Below the pieces are notes generated by a model. It saw nothing but the letters and a program-made list of their open reading frames with translations, was not told the DNA's origin and made no database searches. Shown one piece after another: positions 27,711-36,869 of a stretch of 64,000 nucleotides of DNA (within the stretch, counting starts at the first letter, position 1; each line of letters opens with the position of its first letter). The stretch comes from Xylanimonas oleitrophica. Lineage in GTDB: Bacteria > Actinomycetota > Actinomycetes > Actinomycetales > Cellulomonadaceae. The stretch spans positions 346,456 through 410,455 of the forward strand of contig NZ_QKWH01000002.1 of the NCBI RefSeq assembly GCF_003244315.1, given 5' to 3'. A program made the translations under genes and the position numbers.

Positions 27711-28454
27711 GTGCCGATGCCTCCCCTGACCCCGTACGCCCACCTGCGCTGGGACGTGGTGTCCCGCGTCCTGGCCCAGCACCTGCCGTCCTCCGGCGCG
27801 CGTGTGCTCGAGGTCGGGTGCGGGCAGGGGGCCGTGGGCGTGCGGCTGGCCCGCCGCCACCGCTACACCGGGGTCGAGCTCGACGCGCGCAGCCTGGAGG
27901 TCGCGCGCGGGCGCGCGGAGGCGGCCGGGGTGGACGCCACCCTCGTCCAGGGGCAGCTCGCCTCGCTCGACGACGACGGGTTCGACCTGGTCTGCGCGTT
28001 CGAGGTCGTGGAGCACATCGAGGACGACGCGCAGGCGCTCGCCGAGTGGACCGCGCGCCTGCGGCCGGGCGGCCTCCTGCTGCTGTCCACCCCGGCCTGG
28101 CAGTCGCGGTTCGGCCCGATGGACGAGGCCGTGGGCCACTTCCGCCGGTACGAGCCGGACGCGCTGGCGGGGCTGATGCGCGACGCCGGGCTGCGGGACG
28201 TGCAGACCCGGCTGTACGGGATGCCGCTCGGGTACGTGCTGGAGGCGGTGCGCAACCGCATCGCCGCCGGCCGCCCTGACGTGCGGGAGGAGGCGGTCGA
28301 GGACCGGACGGCCCGCAGCGGGCGTCTCTTCCAGCCGTCGTCGGCGCTCCAGGGCGCGGTCATCGCGGCCGGGACGTGGCCGTTCCGGGTGGCGCAGCGG
28401 GCGTTCCCCGGCACGGGCACCGGGCTCGTCGCCTGGGGCACGGTCCCGCGGTAG
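27711..28454 (+). CDS. Class I SAM-dependent methyltransferase
   Basis: 247 residues. SAM-binding motif I RVLEVGCGQGAVGVRLA, acidic loop GVELDARSLEVA, motif IV DLVCAFEVVEHIEDD and LRPGGLLLLSTPAWQSRFGPMDE. This resembles the UbiE/Coq-type group often found in O-antigen loci, where they cap or modify sugars or lipids. The C-terminal stretch (LYGMPLGYVLEAVRNRI) is less typical. Starts GTG 27711 or ATG 27717 are both possible. Substrate unknown. Confidence 0.82.
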   Translation: MPMPPLTPYAHLRWDVVSRVLAQHLPSSGARVLEVGCGQGAVGVRLARRHRYTGVELDARSLEVARGRAEAAGVDATLVQGQLASLDDDGFDLVCAFEVVEHIEDDAQALAEWTARLRPGGLLLLSTPAWQSRFGPMDEAVGHFRRYEPDALAGLMRDAGLRDVQTRLYGMPLGYVLEAVRNRIAAGRPDVREEAVEDRTARSGRLFQPSSALQGAVIAAGTWPFRVAQRAFPGTGTGLVAWGTVPR

Positions 28455-28483
28455 CGGGCGACAGGCAGCAGCGGTCCCGGCGC

Positions 28484-28555
28484 CCGCCGCCCTGCTACGC
28501 CCCGCCGCCCTGCTACGCCCCGCCGCCTCCTCACGCCCCGTCGCCTTGCTCCCGC
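28484..28555. repeat. 18-bp tandem repeats, about four units
   Basis: Two identical units (28484-28501 and 28502-28519) of ccgccgccctgctacgcc are followed by two diverged ones. They fill the gap between the convergent methyltransferase and TIGR03089 genes. No terminator-like hairpin was seen. Confidence 0.75.
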
Positions 28556-28564
28556 GTCGTCGGC

Positions 28565-29353
28565 TCAGGCGGTGACGCCTTCCTGCTCGGCGATGCGCCG
28601 GCGCCGCTCGGGGTCGGCCTCGAGCGCGGCAGCGGTGCCGGCCGAGGTGAGCACCACCGACCCGCCGACGGCCCAGGCGGCCAGCGTCCGGCGGAGCGCC
28701 TCGACGCCGGGCAGCCGCCCGTCGACGAGCACGCGCGCGTGCTCGGCGGGGGCGTCCCGCAGCGCCCAGGGGAGCAGGTCGCCGTGCAGCACCGCGCTCA
28801 CGGGGGCGGGCTCGGCGGGGGCGAGCAGCGCGGGCTCTCCGAGGTCGGTCTCCGGGGCGAAGAGCACGGCGTCGGCGTAGGTCATCACGGCGGAGGCGGC
28901 GTCGAGGGCGCCGGGGGGCAGGTCGTCGCCGAACCGGCGGGCGAGAGCCGGCAGGGCGACGGCCACGACGTCGTCCGCGACGGCGGCGAGCTCCGCGGGG
29001 CGGGTGGTGATGGCGACGTCGACGGGCCGTCGGTCGGGGGCGGTCGCGGGCGGTCCGGGGGGCGCGGCAGAAGGCAGCACCACGGTGGCGCCGCAGCGCC
29101 AGGAAGCGAGCGCCCACACCGCGGTGCGCCAGTGCACGGGAAGGTCCAGCAGCACACGGCTGCCCGGTGCGGCGTCGAACTCCTCCACGAGCAGGTTGGT
29201 CGTCTTGCTCATCCAGTTCTCGAGCACGGATCCGGAGAGCTCTACACGCTCGCCGTCGTCGCCGTACCACGTCAGACGGGGACGTCCTGGCTCGCTGACC
29301 AGGGCATTCATCATCTGCGTGAGGGTCGTGGGCGTTCGGGGTGCGGCATTCAC
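28565..29353 (-). CDS. TIGR03089 family protein (partial ANL-enzyme-like)
   Basis: 262 residues. It resembles the N-terminal part of acyl-CoA synthetases (LTWYGDDGERVELSGSVLENWMSKTTNLL) but has no complete adenylation core, so it is unlikely to activate an acid. TIGR03089 proteins occur in actinobacteria, one being near whiB2 and wall-glycan genes in mycobacteria. I chose GTG at 29353; the frame extends further upstream only through non-conserved residues. TATACC lies 8 nt before it on the minus strand, consistent with near-leaderless transcription. Confidence 0.75.
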   Translation of the reverse strand: MNAAPRTPTTLTQMMNALVSEPGRPRLTWYGDDGERVELSGSVLENWMSKTTNLLVEEFDAAPGSRVLLDLPVHWRTAVWALASWRCGATVVLPSAAPPGPPATAPDRRPVDVAITTRPAELAAVADDVVAVALPALARRFGDDLPPGALDAASAVMTYADAVLFAPETDLGEPALLAPAEPAPVSAVLHGDLLPWALRDAPAEHARVLVDGRLPGVEALRRTLAAWAVGGSVVLTSAGTAAALEADPERRRRIAEQEGVTA

Positions 29354-29361
29354 GATGCCAG

Positions 29362-29367
29362 GGTATA
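29362..29367 (-). promoter_or_regulatory. Candidate -10 for the TIGR03089 gene
   Basis: TATACC, 8 nt before the GTG at 29353, with TTCACC 18 bp further upstream as a weak -35. Confidence 0.35.
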
Positions 29368-29384
29368 AGGCCCGTGGATTGTCT

Positions 29385-29406
29385 GGGTGAAATCGGTGAA
29401 TCACCC
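29385..29406. promoter_or_regulatory. Inverted repeat GGGTGA-N10-TCACCC, candidate operator
   Basis: Six-base arms at 29385-29390 and 29401-29406, lying between the divergent TIGR03089 and whiB2 promoters. Confidence 0.35.
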
Positions 29407-29436
29407 GGTCTGGGCGTCCGGGTAGCACATTCTGGC

Positions 29437-29465
29437 TTGACGCCTCCGAAAGACACGCGTGTAAT
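29437..29465 (+). promoter_or_regulatory. whiB2 promoter
   Basis: TTGACG (29437-29442), a 17-bp spacer and TGTAAT (29460-29465), close to the sigma-70-type consensus and the best promoter seen in the window. It leaves a leader of about 35 nt that contains a GGAGGGG ribosome site at 29492-29498. Confidence 0.65.
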
Positions 29466-29505
29466 TCCACGTATGCAGTTTCCGTAACATCGTGGAGGGG
29501 CACAC

Positions 29506-29832
29506 ATGTGGAACTTGCTGGACGGGGGCGAATTCCCGTCTGACGTGGAGGTCGGCGCGGAGCGCGTCGCACCCGTGCTGCCGTTGTTCGGTCAGGGGGC
29601 CGACGACGAGACGCTGCTCGGGTGGCAGGAGCGGGCGCTGTGCGCCCAGACGGACCCGGAGGCGTTCTTCCCGGAGAAGGGCGGCTCCACCCGCGAGGCC
29701 AAGAAGGTCTGCGCGAGCTGTGAGGTCCGTTCCGAGTGCCTGGACTATGCGCTGGCCAACGACGAGCGCTTCGGTATCTGGGGCGGTCTGTCGGAGCGCG
29801 AGCGCCGCAAGCTCAAGCGCCGGGCAGTCTGA
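29506..29832 (+). CDS. whiB2: WhiB-family regulator, WhiB2/WhmD type
   Basis: 108 residues. WhiB proteins are small [4Fe-4S] regulators that bind the principal sigma factor. The four cluster cysteines are Cys46, Cys69, Cys72 and Cys78 (C-x22-C-x2-C-x5-C); the turn GIWGGLSERERR and basic tail KLKRRAV follow. The ALCAQTDPEAFFPEKGGSTREAKK segment matches the WhiB2/WhmD/WhiB group, which controls septation and sporulation. Neighbour genes (TIGR03089, GT2, DUF3499, manB) support this ortholog call. The last 20 bp overlap the convergent membrane-protein gene. Confidence 0.93.
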   Translation: MWNLLDGGEFPSDVEVGAERVAPVLPLFGQGADDETLLGWQERALCAQTDPEAFFPEKGGSTREAKKVCASCEVRSECLDYALANDERFGIWGGLSERERRKLKRRAV

Positions 29833-31537
29833 CCGCACCGTCTCTCGCCCCGGCCGTCTCCGCGGCGTCGGCGAGAGCGGTGCGCACCGTCCACGTGCCG
29901 ACGGCGGCGAGGAGGGCGGCGGCTGTCAGCGCCAGCGGGGCCAGCACGACGGCCCCGAACGCGTGCAGCCGCACCATCGCGTCCACCGAGGCGACGGCGG
30001 CCGGGAGGCCTGAGGCTCCGGCGGGTGCCCAGAGCACCCACCAGGCGTCGATGTGGAACGCGGTGTGGAGGGCCAGGCCCAGCGTGAGCACGGCAGCGGG
30101 CACGGCCTGGCGCAGGCCCGGCCGCAGCACCGCGGCCCCGGCGACGGCCGTCACCAGCATGCCCACGGCACCCATGTACAGGTAACGGCCCTGCTGCGCC
30201 GCGGCGACGTTCCCGAACGCCGTGAACTGCTCGTAGGAGCCCTTGGCGACGATCGCCAGCAGGCCGGCGGCGGGCACGAGCAGCACGACGGCGTCCAGCC
30301 GAGGCACCGTGCGCCGCACGAGCGTGACGACGAGCCCGGTGACGAGGACGACGAGGGCCGCACGCGCTGCCCACCACGACGCGTCCTGGCGCATCAGCGA
30401 GGCCTGGTCCTGGACGAAGAACAGCGTCACCATCCGGTCCCCGAGGCGGGCCAGCCACTCCGCGCCGCCGTCGGCCCAGCGGTAGGTCGCGCCGGCCTGC
30501 GCGAGGTAGGTCTGGTCGGTGCGGGTCCCGTGCGGCTGCAAGGTGCCGTGCACCACCACGTTCCGCACCCACCAGGCCAGGCCGGGCAGCATGGCTGCTG
30601 CCGACACGAGCGCAGAGCCGGCGGCGGCGGGGCTGCGTCGACGCCACGCGGCCACGGCGTACACGAGCAGCACCCAGGCAGGCAGCAGCAGCGCGAACCC
30701 CTTGGTGAGCAGGGCCAGCGAGGTCACGGCGCCCAGCGCCGCGCCGGTGCGGAGCGTCAGGTCCCCGGTGAGCACGCGCACGCCCAGCCAGGTCGCCACC
30801 GCCCCCAGCAGCACCACGAGGTTGTCGTTGTTGACGGCCGAGGCCAGGTGCGCCATCTCGGGCACGGCCACGACCGCGAGCGCGGCGGCGACCGGCAGCG
30901 GGTCGGGCAGGCGCAGGCGCCGTGCGGTGGCCCACGCCAGGAGGGGCAGCGGCACCACGAGCAGCGCACCGACCCATCGCAGCACCATCCACGTCCGGTC
31001 GAAGGGGACGTCGAGGCGGTCGGGGACGGCCTGCGCGACGGTGGCGCCCAGGAGGTAGTAGAGGGGCGGGTGCTGCACGAGCTGGTTGAGCAGCGGCGCA
31101 CCGCCCCGGCCGGGCCACGGCTCCGCGCCGCCGGCGTCCGTCCAGGAGGGGCGCTGGTCCCGGGGGAGCGTCTCCTGGTCGGCGAGGTGCGCACGCCCGC
31201 GCAGCCGGTCGGGCGGCAGCACGGTGCCGGCCTGGACCCCGGTGGACGTGACGGCCTCGCCCGGCCCGGGCCACGGCCAGGCGCGGCCGTCGGCGACCTG
31301 GAGCACCAGGTCGACCTGCTTGGCCTCGTCGGGCGAGCGCCCGTGCGGGAACACGGCCGTCTGCAGCAGGCAGACGGTCAGCTGCAGCGCCACGACCAGC
31401 CAGACGACGGCGGGCACGCCGTCGGCCCGCACCGCCCGGAGCAGGGCGCGGGCGGAACGGGCGGGGCGGACCGCGCGGCGTCCGGCGCCCAGGGGGCCAC
31501 GGCCGCGCGACAGGAGGGTGGGGGTGGCCGTGCGCAC
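29813..31537 (-). CDS. Polytopic membrane protein, DUF2142-like
   Basis: 574 residues, about 12 membrane segments. After the first helix PHGRSPDEAKQVDLVLQV gives the acidic motif, then a long loop of about 90 residues and [19 protein letters not shown], the same signature as the 21160-22764 protein. Probable GT-C-like membrane transferase of unknown sugar. GTG at 31537 has TAGTCT 6 nt upstream (likely leaderless). Ends inside the last 20 bp of whiB2 on the opposite strand. Confidence 0.74.
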   Translation of the reverse strand: MRTATPTLLSRGRGPLGAGRRAVRPARSARALLRAVRADGVPAVVWLVVALQLTVCLLQTAVFPHGRSPDEAKQVDLVLQVADGRAWPWPGPGEAVTSTGVQAGTVLPPDRLRGRAHLADQETLPRDQRPSWTDAGGAEPWPGRGGAPLLNQLVQHPPLYYLLGATVAQAVPDRLDVPFDRTWMVLRWVGALLVVPLPLLAWATARRLRLPDPLPVAAALAVVAVPEMAHLASAVNNDNLVVLLGAVATWLGVRVLTGDLTLRTGAALGAVTSLALLTKGFALLLPAWVLLVYAVAAWRRRSPAAAGSALVSAAAMLPGLAWWVRNVVVHGTLQPHGTRTDQTYLAQAGATYRWADGGAEWLARLGDRMVTLFFVQDQASLMRQDASWWAARAALVVLVTGLVVTLVRRTVPRLDAVVLLVPAAGLLAIVAKGSYEQFTAFGNVAAAQQGRYLYMGAVGMLVTAVAGAAVLRPGLRQAVPAAVLTLGLALHTAFHIDAWWVLWAPAGASGLPAAVASVDAMVRLHAFGAVVLAPLALTAAALLAAVGTWTVRTALADAAETAGARDGAVRLPGA

Positions 31538-31543
31538 GCGAGA

Positions 31544-31549
31544 AGACTA
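31544..31549 (-). promoter_or_regulatory. Candidate -10, leaderless (gene at 31537)
   Basis: TAGTCT followed by 6 nt and GTG at 31537 on the minus strand. Confidence 0.5.
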
Positions 31550-31620
31550 CGGGCAGGCGACCCGCCGCAGGCCCGGAAATCCGACGATCCGCGGCGGGGG
31601 CACCGCATCATCGTGGGGCG

Positions 31621-34600
31621 ATGACTGCTCCCGACACCACCCAGGTCCGCGGCCTGCCGCAGGACGGCTCCCCGTCCGGCGGTGGCGCCCTCGACGTCGT
31701 CCACGCACTCACCGGGGCGATCCCCCAGGTGGTGAGCGTGACAGCGGTCGTGGTCACCCGCGGACGCAGCGCCTTCCTGCCCGCGACGCTCGCCGCCCTG
31801 CGCGGCCAGGAGCGCGCGCCCGACGACGTCGTGGTCGTGGACGTGGACGCGCCCCGCTCGACCGGTTCCACCCTGGGGCTGCGGCTCGACGACGCGCGCT
31901 TCGTGCCGGCGTCGGGCGCGCGGACGTTCGGCGAGGCCGTGGACGTGGCCCTGGCGGCGGGCGCCGTGCGCCCCGACGGGTGGCTGTGGCTGCTGCACGA
32001 CGACTCGGCGCCGGCGCCGGGCGCGCTCTCGGCGCTGCTGCGCTCGGTGGAGCACACCCGGGCGGTGGCCGTCGCCGGGTGCAAGCAGCGCCGATGGCCG
32101 GTGGGGGAGGACGGCACGCCGCTCGACCCGCAGGCGGGCCGCGGCCTGCTCGTGGAGGTCGGGTCGACGGTCTCGCCGCTGGGCCGGCGCATGACGGGCA
32201 TCGACGACACGGAGATCGACCAGGGCCAGCACGACGCGAAGGAGGACGTGCTGGCCGTGGGTCTGGCCGGCGCGCTCGTGCGCACCAGCGTGTGGACCGA
32301 GCTGGGCGGCACGGACCCGGAGTACGGGGCGTTCGGCGACGGGCTCGACCTGTGCCGCCGGGCCCGCCGCGCCGGCCACCGCGTCGTGGTGGTGCCCGAC
32401 GCCGTGGTGCACCATGCGCAGGCGTCCCTCCTGGGCCTGCGTGACGAGCCCGGAGCGCAGCCGGACGAGGGGGCGTCGTACGGTCCGCGCCGGCGCAGCC
32501 AGCTCCACCACCGCCTGGTGCACGTGCCGCTCGGGCTGCTGGTGCCCGCGATGATCGGCATGGTCCTGTGGGCGCCGGTGGCCGCGATGTACCGGCTGGC
32601 CCTGAAGAACCCGGGCCAGGCCCGGCACGAGATCACGGCCCCCTTGTGGAACGTGCTGCGCATCGTGCCGCTCGTGCGGGCGCGCCAGCAGGCCGCGCGC
32701 ACCTCCACGCTCCCGCGCCGGGTGCTGCACCCCCTGCTGGCCACGTGGCGGCAGGTCTACTCGGAGCGCCGGGACGTGCGGCTGGCCCGGGCGGAGGCCA
32801 ACCGCACCCGGTGGGCGCCGAGCGAGCTGGAGCGCACGGAGCTGCGCCGTCTAGCGCTGCGCCGCCGGGCGGGCCTGACCTTCGCCCTGCTGGCCGCGGC
32901 AGCCCTGGTGCTGGCCGTGTTCGGCCCGTGGTTCGGCGTGCTGGCCCAGGGCGGCCGCATCGTGGGCGGGGCGTTGCTGCCGGCCCCGGGCACCCTGGGG
33001 GACGTGTGGGACGCCGCCACCTCCGGCTGGGTGGCCGACGGGCTGGGCACCCGGGCCGCCGCGGACCCGCTGCTGCTGCCGCTGACGGCACTGACGGCGC
33101 TGGTGGGCGGCTCGTTGCAGACGGCGGTGCACGTGCTGGTGGTCGGCGCCGTGCCCCTGGCTGCCCTCGGGGCCTGGTTCGCCGCCGGCGCCCTGACCCG
33201 TTCGCCGTGGGCCCGTGTCGCCGCCGCGCTGGTGTGGGCCGCCTCGCCCGCCCTGCTGGGCACGCTGCAGACCGGTCGCCTCGGGGCGCTCGTCGCCCAC
33301 CTGGTGCTGCCGTGGGCCGCGCTGGCCCTGGTGCGCTCCGTGGGCGCCCAGGCCCGCGACGAGCTGGGCCCGATCGAGCCGCGCGACGAGGACGTCGAGG
33401 AGCCCCGCCGCGGCCCGCGCCCCTCGCGCCGCGCCCGCGCCCGCCGCGGCTCGCTCGGCGCTGCCGGCGCCGCCGGCCTGCTGCTCACCGTCGCCGTCTG
33501 CGCCGCACCCGTGCTGCTGCCGGTGACCGTGGCCGCCGTGGTCGTCGGCGTGCTCGCCGCCCCCCGCGACCGCCGCAACCTCGTCGTCGCGCTCCTGCCG
33601 CCCCTCGTCGTCGCGGCCCCCTTCTGGGTGCACGTCGCGCGCACCTGGGACCAGGGCGGCTGGCGGCTCCTGCTCGCCGACCCCGGCGCGGTCACCGGCA
33701 CCGGCCCGGCGCCCGCAGGCTGGCAGCTGCTCCTGGGCCACCCGGCCGTGCCCGGTGCCTGGTTCGGGCTCGACGGCGCCCGCGGCCCGCAGGCCCTGGC
33801 GCTCCTCGGCGCCGTGGGGCCCTGGCTGCTGGGTGCGTTCGTCGTCGCCCTCGCCCTCGTCGCCCTGGTGCCCCGGCGCGTCACCGCCGGGACCCGCACC
33901 GCCTGGGCGCTGGCCGGTCTCGGCGTCCTGGTCGGCCTGCTGGCCGAGGAGCTGGGGGCCTGGCCTGGTGTCGGCGCCAGCCTCGTGCTGCTCGGCCTCG
34001 GGGGCGCGGCCCTCATGGGCCTGCCCGCCGCCGGCGACGTGCTCGCCCCCACCGCCCGGCGCTCTGGCCGTCGCACGGCGCTCGCGGTCGCAGGGGTCGT
34101 GGCCTTCCTCGCGCTCCCGGCCGCGGGGGCGACGTCGTGGGCGCTGGAGGCGGGCCGCGGCGACGCCGTCGGTGATCTGCGCGCCAGCGCGGCCGGTGTC
34201 GTGCCGGCGGTCGGACGGCAGATGCAGGACTCGGAGCGTGCCGCCCGGGTGCTGCAGGTCGCGCGGGACGACGACGGCGTCGTGGGCTACGCGCTGCTGC
34301 ACGCCGACGGTTCCGCGCTGACCGACGCGTCCGTGGCCGTGCGCGGCCGGGACGCGGGCACCGTCGAGGCGCCCGAGCGCTCGGGCCGCGCCCGCCTGGA
34401 CGCGCTCGCCGCCGACCTCGTCGTCGGGCAGGCGCCCCGGCTGGCCGAGCGGCTCGCCGACGTCGGCGTCGGCGCCGTCGAGGTGCCGCCGGGCGCCGAC
34501 CCGGACCTGGTGACCACGCTCGACATGGTGCCCGGCCTCAGCCGGGTCACCGAGGGCGACGGCCCGCTGCTGTGGCGCGTCGACGTCGGTGACGAGCCGC

Positions 34601-34968
34601 CGCCCTCCTGGGCACGGCTGACCGACGGCCCGCCCGACGGCGGGGACCGTCCCACCACGCTCGCCGTGGTGGCCTCCGACGGCCGGCGCGTGAACGGTGA
34701 CGTGACCGTGGCGCAGAGCCCGGACCAGCAGCGCACCCTCGTGCTCGCGTCGGTGGCCAGCAAGGGCTGGCGTGCCACGCTCGACGGGCAGCGGCTGCCC
34801 GTGGTCGAGGCCGGGGGCCTGCAGGCCTTCGCCGTGCCGCCGGAGGGCGGCTGGGTGCGCGTCGAGTTCGTGGACCCGGCCCGCCCGCTGTGGCTCGCCG
34901 GCGCCGGCTTCGTCCTGCTCGTGTACGTGCTGCTGGCCCTGCCCGTCGGGCGCCGGCGGGGGAGGTGA
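31621..34968 (+). CDS. GT2 glycosyltransferase fused to a large membrane domain
   Basis: 1115 residues. Residues about 35-300 form a GT2 domain: VTAVVVTRGRSAFLPATLAAL, the WLWLLHDDSAPAPGAL metal region, and ELGGTDPEYGAFGDGLDLCRRARRAG with the catalytic-base-type acidic residues. The rest has about 14 membrane helices and a soluble C-terminal domain (about 870-1080) before a last helix. This architecture is typical of actinobacteria and is found beside DUF5719 and WhiB2 genes; the substrate is unknown. The next gene starts 2 bp downstream. Confidence 0.85.
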   Translation: MTAPDTTQVRGLPQDGSPSGGGALDVVHALTGAIPQVVSVTAVVVTRGRSAFLPATLAALRGQERAPDDVVVVDVDAPRSTGSTLGLRLDDARFVPASGARTFGEAVDVALAAGAVRPDGWLWLLHDDSAPAPGALSALLRSVEHTRAVAVAGCKQRRWPVGEDGTPLDPQAGRGLLVEVGSTVSPLGRRMTGIDDTEIDQGQHDAKEDVLAVGLAGALVRTSVWTELGGTDPEYGAFGDGLDLCRRARRAGHRVVVVPDAVVHHAQASLLGLRDEPGAQPDEGASYGPRRRSQLHHRLVHVPLGLLVPAMIGMVLWAPVAAMYRLALKNPGQARHEITAPLWNVLRIVPLVRARQQAARTSTLPRRVLHPLLATWRQVYSERRDVRLARAEANRTRWAPSELERTELRRLALRRRAGLTFALLAAAALVLAVFGPWFGVLAQGGRIVGGALLPAPGTLGDVWDAATSGWVADGLGTRAAADPLLLPLTALTALVGGSLQTAVHVLVVGAVPLAALGAWFAAGALTRSPWARVAAALVWAASPALLGTLQTGRLGALVAHLVLPWAALALVRSVGAQARDELGPIEPRDEDVEEPRRGPRPSRRARARRGSLGAAGAAGLLLTVAVCAAPVLLPVTVAAVVVGVLAAPRDRRNLVVALLPPLVVAAPFWVHVARTWDQGGWRLLLADPGAVTGTGPAPAGWQLLLGHPAVPGAWFGLDGARGPQALALLGAVGPWLLGAFVVALALVALVPRRVTAGTRTAWALAGLGVLVGLLAEELGAWPGVGASLVLLGLGGAALMGLPAAGDVLAPTARRSGRRTALAVAGVVAFLALPAAGATSWALEAGRGDAVGDLRASAAGVVPAVGRQMQDSERAARVLQVARDDDGVVGYALLHADGSALTDASVAVRGRDAGTVEAPERSGRARLDALAADLVVGQAPRLAERLADVGVGAVEVPPGADPDLVTTLDMVPGLSRVTEGDGPLLWRVDVGDEPPPSWARLTDGPPDGGDRPTTLAVVASDGRRVNGDVTVAQSPDQQRTLVLASVASKGWRATLDGQRLPVVEAGGLQAFAVPPEGGWVRVEFVDPARPLWLAGAGFVLLVYVLLALPVGRRRGR

Positions 34969-34970
34969 CC

Positions 34971-36770
34971 ATGAGGCGCAAGACTCGCCACGAGGACGGC
35001 GCGGCGGACCGCGCCGGCGACCCGGCGCCGCGGCAGGTGCCGGAGCAGGTGCCGGACGGCGCGGCCGGGCAGGCCGCCCGGCCGGGCGCCGCGGCGGACC
35101 CCTCCGAGGCCGGCACACCGGCCGCCGACACCGCCTCCGCTGAAAATCCGACGCGGGCCGTCCGCGGCGCCCGGACCCGCTCGGGGCGCGGTGTCGCGCG
35201 GACCGTCGCCGCCGCCACCACGGGGGCAGTGGTGGTCGCCGCGGTGGCCGCCGCGACCGTGCTGGCCCAGCCGTGGGCGAGCGCGCTGGCCGGCCCCGGG
35301 CGCGGCGTGGACGCGGACACCGTCCGCTCCGTCGACGTCGACCCCGCCCCCGCGCAGCTCGTGTGCCCGCTGCCCGCGCGCCTGCCCGAGGGGGCGGACG
35401 TCGGCGACGCCCAGTTCTCGGCGAGCCCCGTCGAGACCACGTCGGGCTACGTGCTCGGCCTGGTGGGAGCGGAGCGCGGTGAGGTGGCGGCCGGGCCCCT
35501 CGGCGGTGAGACGGCCGGGCTGACGGAGGGCTCGGCGGCCGCCGTCGTCGCGGGCGACCCGGCCGACCTGGCCGACCGGGGGGTGCTGCTGCAGGCGCAG
35601 CCGCTGCGCGAGGCCCCCTTCCGCGCGGCGGGCGCGCTCGCGTCTGCCACGACGGCGGGCGACCTGCGCGGCCTCGCGGCCGCGGCGTGCACCGCCCCGG
35701 CCATCTCGCACTGGATCGTCGGGGGCGGCACCGAGGTGGGGGCCAACGCCCTCCTGCTCGTGCAGAACCCCACCACGCGCACCGCGACCGTCGCGCTCGA
35801 CGTGTACGGCCCGGCGGGCCAGGTGGCCCTGGGAAGCCGTGGCGCGTTCGTCGTCGGGCCCGGCGAGGCCGTCCAGGTCCGGCTCGAGGCCGTGGCCCCC
35901 GACCAGCGGCGCACCGTCACCCACGTCCGCTCCACGGGCGCCCGCGTGACGGCGAGCCTGCAGGCTCACGCCGTCGACGGGCTGGTGCCGCTCGGCACCG
36001 ACCTGCTGGCGGCGGGGGCCGAGCCGTCCACGTCCGTCGTGGTGCCCGGCATCCTGTCGGCGGGCGAGGCGCTGGAGGACCCGCAGGCCCCCGCGCTGCG
36101 CCTGCTCGCCACCGGCGACGAGCCGGGCACCGCCCGGGTCAGCGTGTACGGCCCCGAGGGGCGCGTCTACCTGCGGGGCGGCGAGACGCTGGACCTGGAG
36201 CCCGGCGCCGTGACCGACCTGCCGCTGGGCGGTCTGCCCGCCGGTGCGTACGCGGTGGCCGTCGACGCCGACGTCCCGGTCGTGGCCGGGGCCCGCTACG
36301 CCCGGCAGGGATCGGCGCCGGCGGGCGGGGTCGTGGCGGGCACCCCCTACGACGCCGCCTGGGCCTCGGGCCAGCCCGCGGCAGGCCCGAGCGCGGGCCA
36401 GGCGGCGGTCCCGGCCGGCACGCACGCCGTGCTGACCCTCGCCGCGGTCCCTGACGACCGGGGCGAGGACGCCCGTCCCAGCGGCCGGACGACGGCCACG
36501 GTGACGTTGTACGACGCCGCGGGCGAGCAGGTCGCCACCACCGACGTGCCCGTCGAGGCCGGCGCGACCGCGCGGGTCGATCTGAACCAGCTCGCCGGGG
36601 AGCGCACGCCCGTGCTCGTCACCGTGGACGGTGGTGACGGACCCGCCCTGGCGTGGGCCGTCAACCTGGGCCACGAGGACGACGAGAGCCTCGTCGCCGT
36701 GCTCGCGCCCACCCCCGCCGTGGCGGCCCCGGGCAGCACCCAGGTGCGCGAGGTGCAGGCCGTCGACTGA
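34971..36770 (+). CDS. DUF5719 family secreted/anchored protein
   Basis: 599 residues. A cytosolic Ala/Gly-rich basic region (about 70 residues) precedes one membrane helix (TVAAATTGAVVVAAVAAATVLA), then an extracytoplasmic region of about 480 residues made of beta-rich repeats with phrases such as LLVQNPTTRTATVALDVYGPAG and GTARVSVYGPEGRVYL. It matches the actinobacterial DUF5719 family, always near the large GT2 protein. ATG at 34971 sits right behind GGAGGTGACC. Function unknown; possibly an accessory factor for the upstream transferase. Confidence 0.8.
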   Translation: MRRKTRHEDGAADRAGDPAPRQVPEQVPDGAAGQAARPGAAADPSEAGTPAADTASAENPTRAVRGARTRSGRGVARTVAAATTGAVVVAAVAAATVLAQPWASALAGPGRGVDADTVRSVDVDPAPAQLVCPLPARLPEGADVGDAQFSASPVETTSGYVLGLVGAERGEVAAGPLGGETAGLTEGSAAAVVAGDPADLADRGVLLQAQPLREAPFRAAGALASATTAGDLRGLAAAACTAPAISHWIVGGGTEVGANALLLVQNPTTRTATVALDVYGPAGQVALGSRGAFVVGPGEAVQVRLEAVAPDQRRTVTHVRSTGARVTASLQAHAVDGLVPLGTDLLAAGAEPSTSVVVPGILSAGEALEDPQAPALRLLATGDEPGTARVSVYGPEGRVYLRGGETLDLEPGAVTDLPLGGLPAGAYAVAVDADVPVVAGARYARQGSAPAGGVVAGTPYDAAWASGQPAAGPSAGQAAVPAGTHAVLTLAAVPDDRGEDARPSGRTTATVTLYDAAGEQVATTDVPVEAGATARVDLNQLAGERTPVLVTVDGGDGPALAWAVNLGHEDDESLVAVLAPTPAVAAPGSTQVREVQAVD

Positions 36771-36802
36771 CCGGCGGCTTCGGCCACGCCCCCGCGACCC
36801 CC

Positions 36803-36808
36803 TACACT
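36803..36808 (+). promoter_or_regulatory. Candidate -10 for the GlfT1-like gene
   Basis: TACACT, 61 nt before the GTG at 36870. Confidence 0.3.
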
Positions 36809-36869
36809 TCCCGGCGTGCCCGCGCGCCGTGGGCACGCCCCACGACGCCCCACGACGAGGAGCCACCAG

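Noticed and set aside
25704..29507. 1267-residue minus-strand frame
   Set aside because: Low-complexity Arg/Ala/Pro composition and full overlap with five well-supported plus-strand genes and the TIGR03089 gene; a high-GC shadow.
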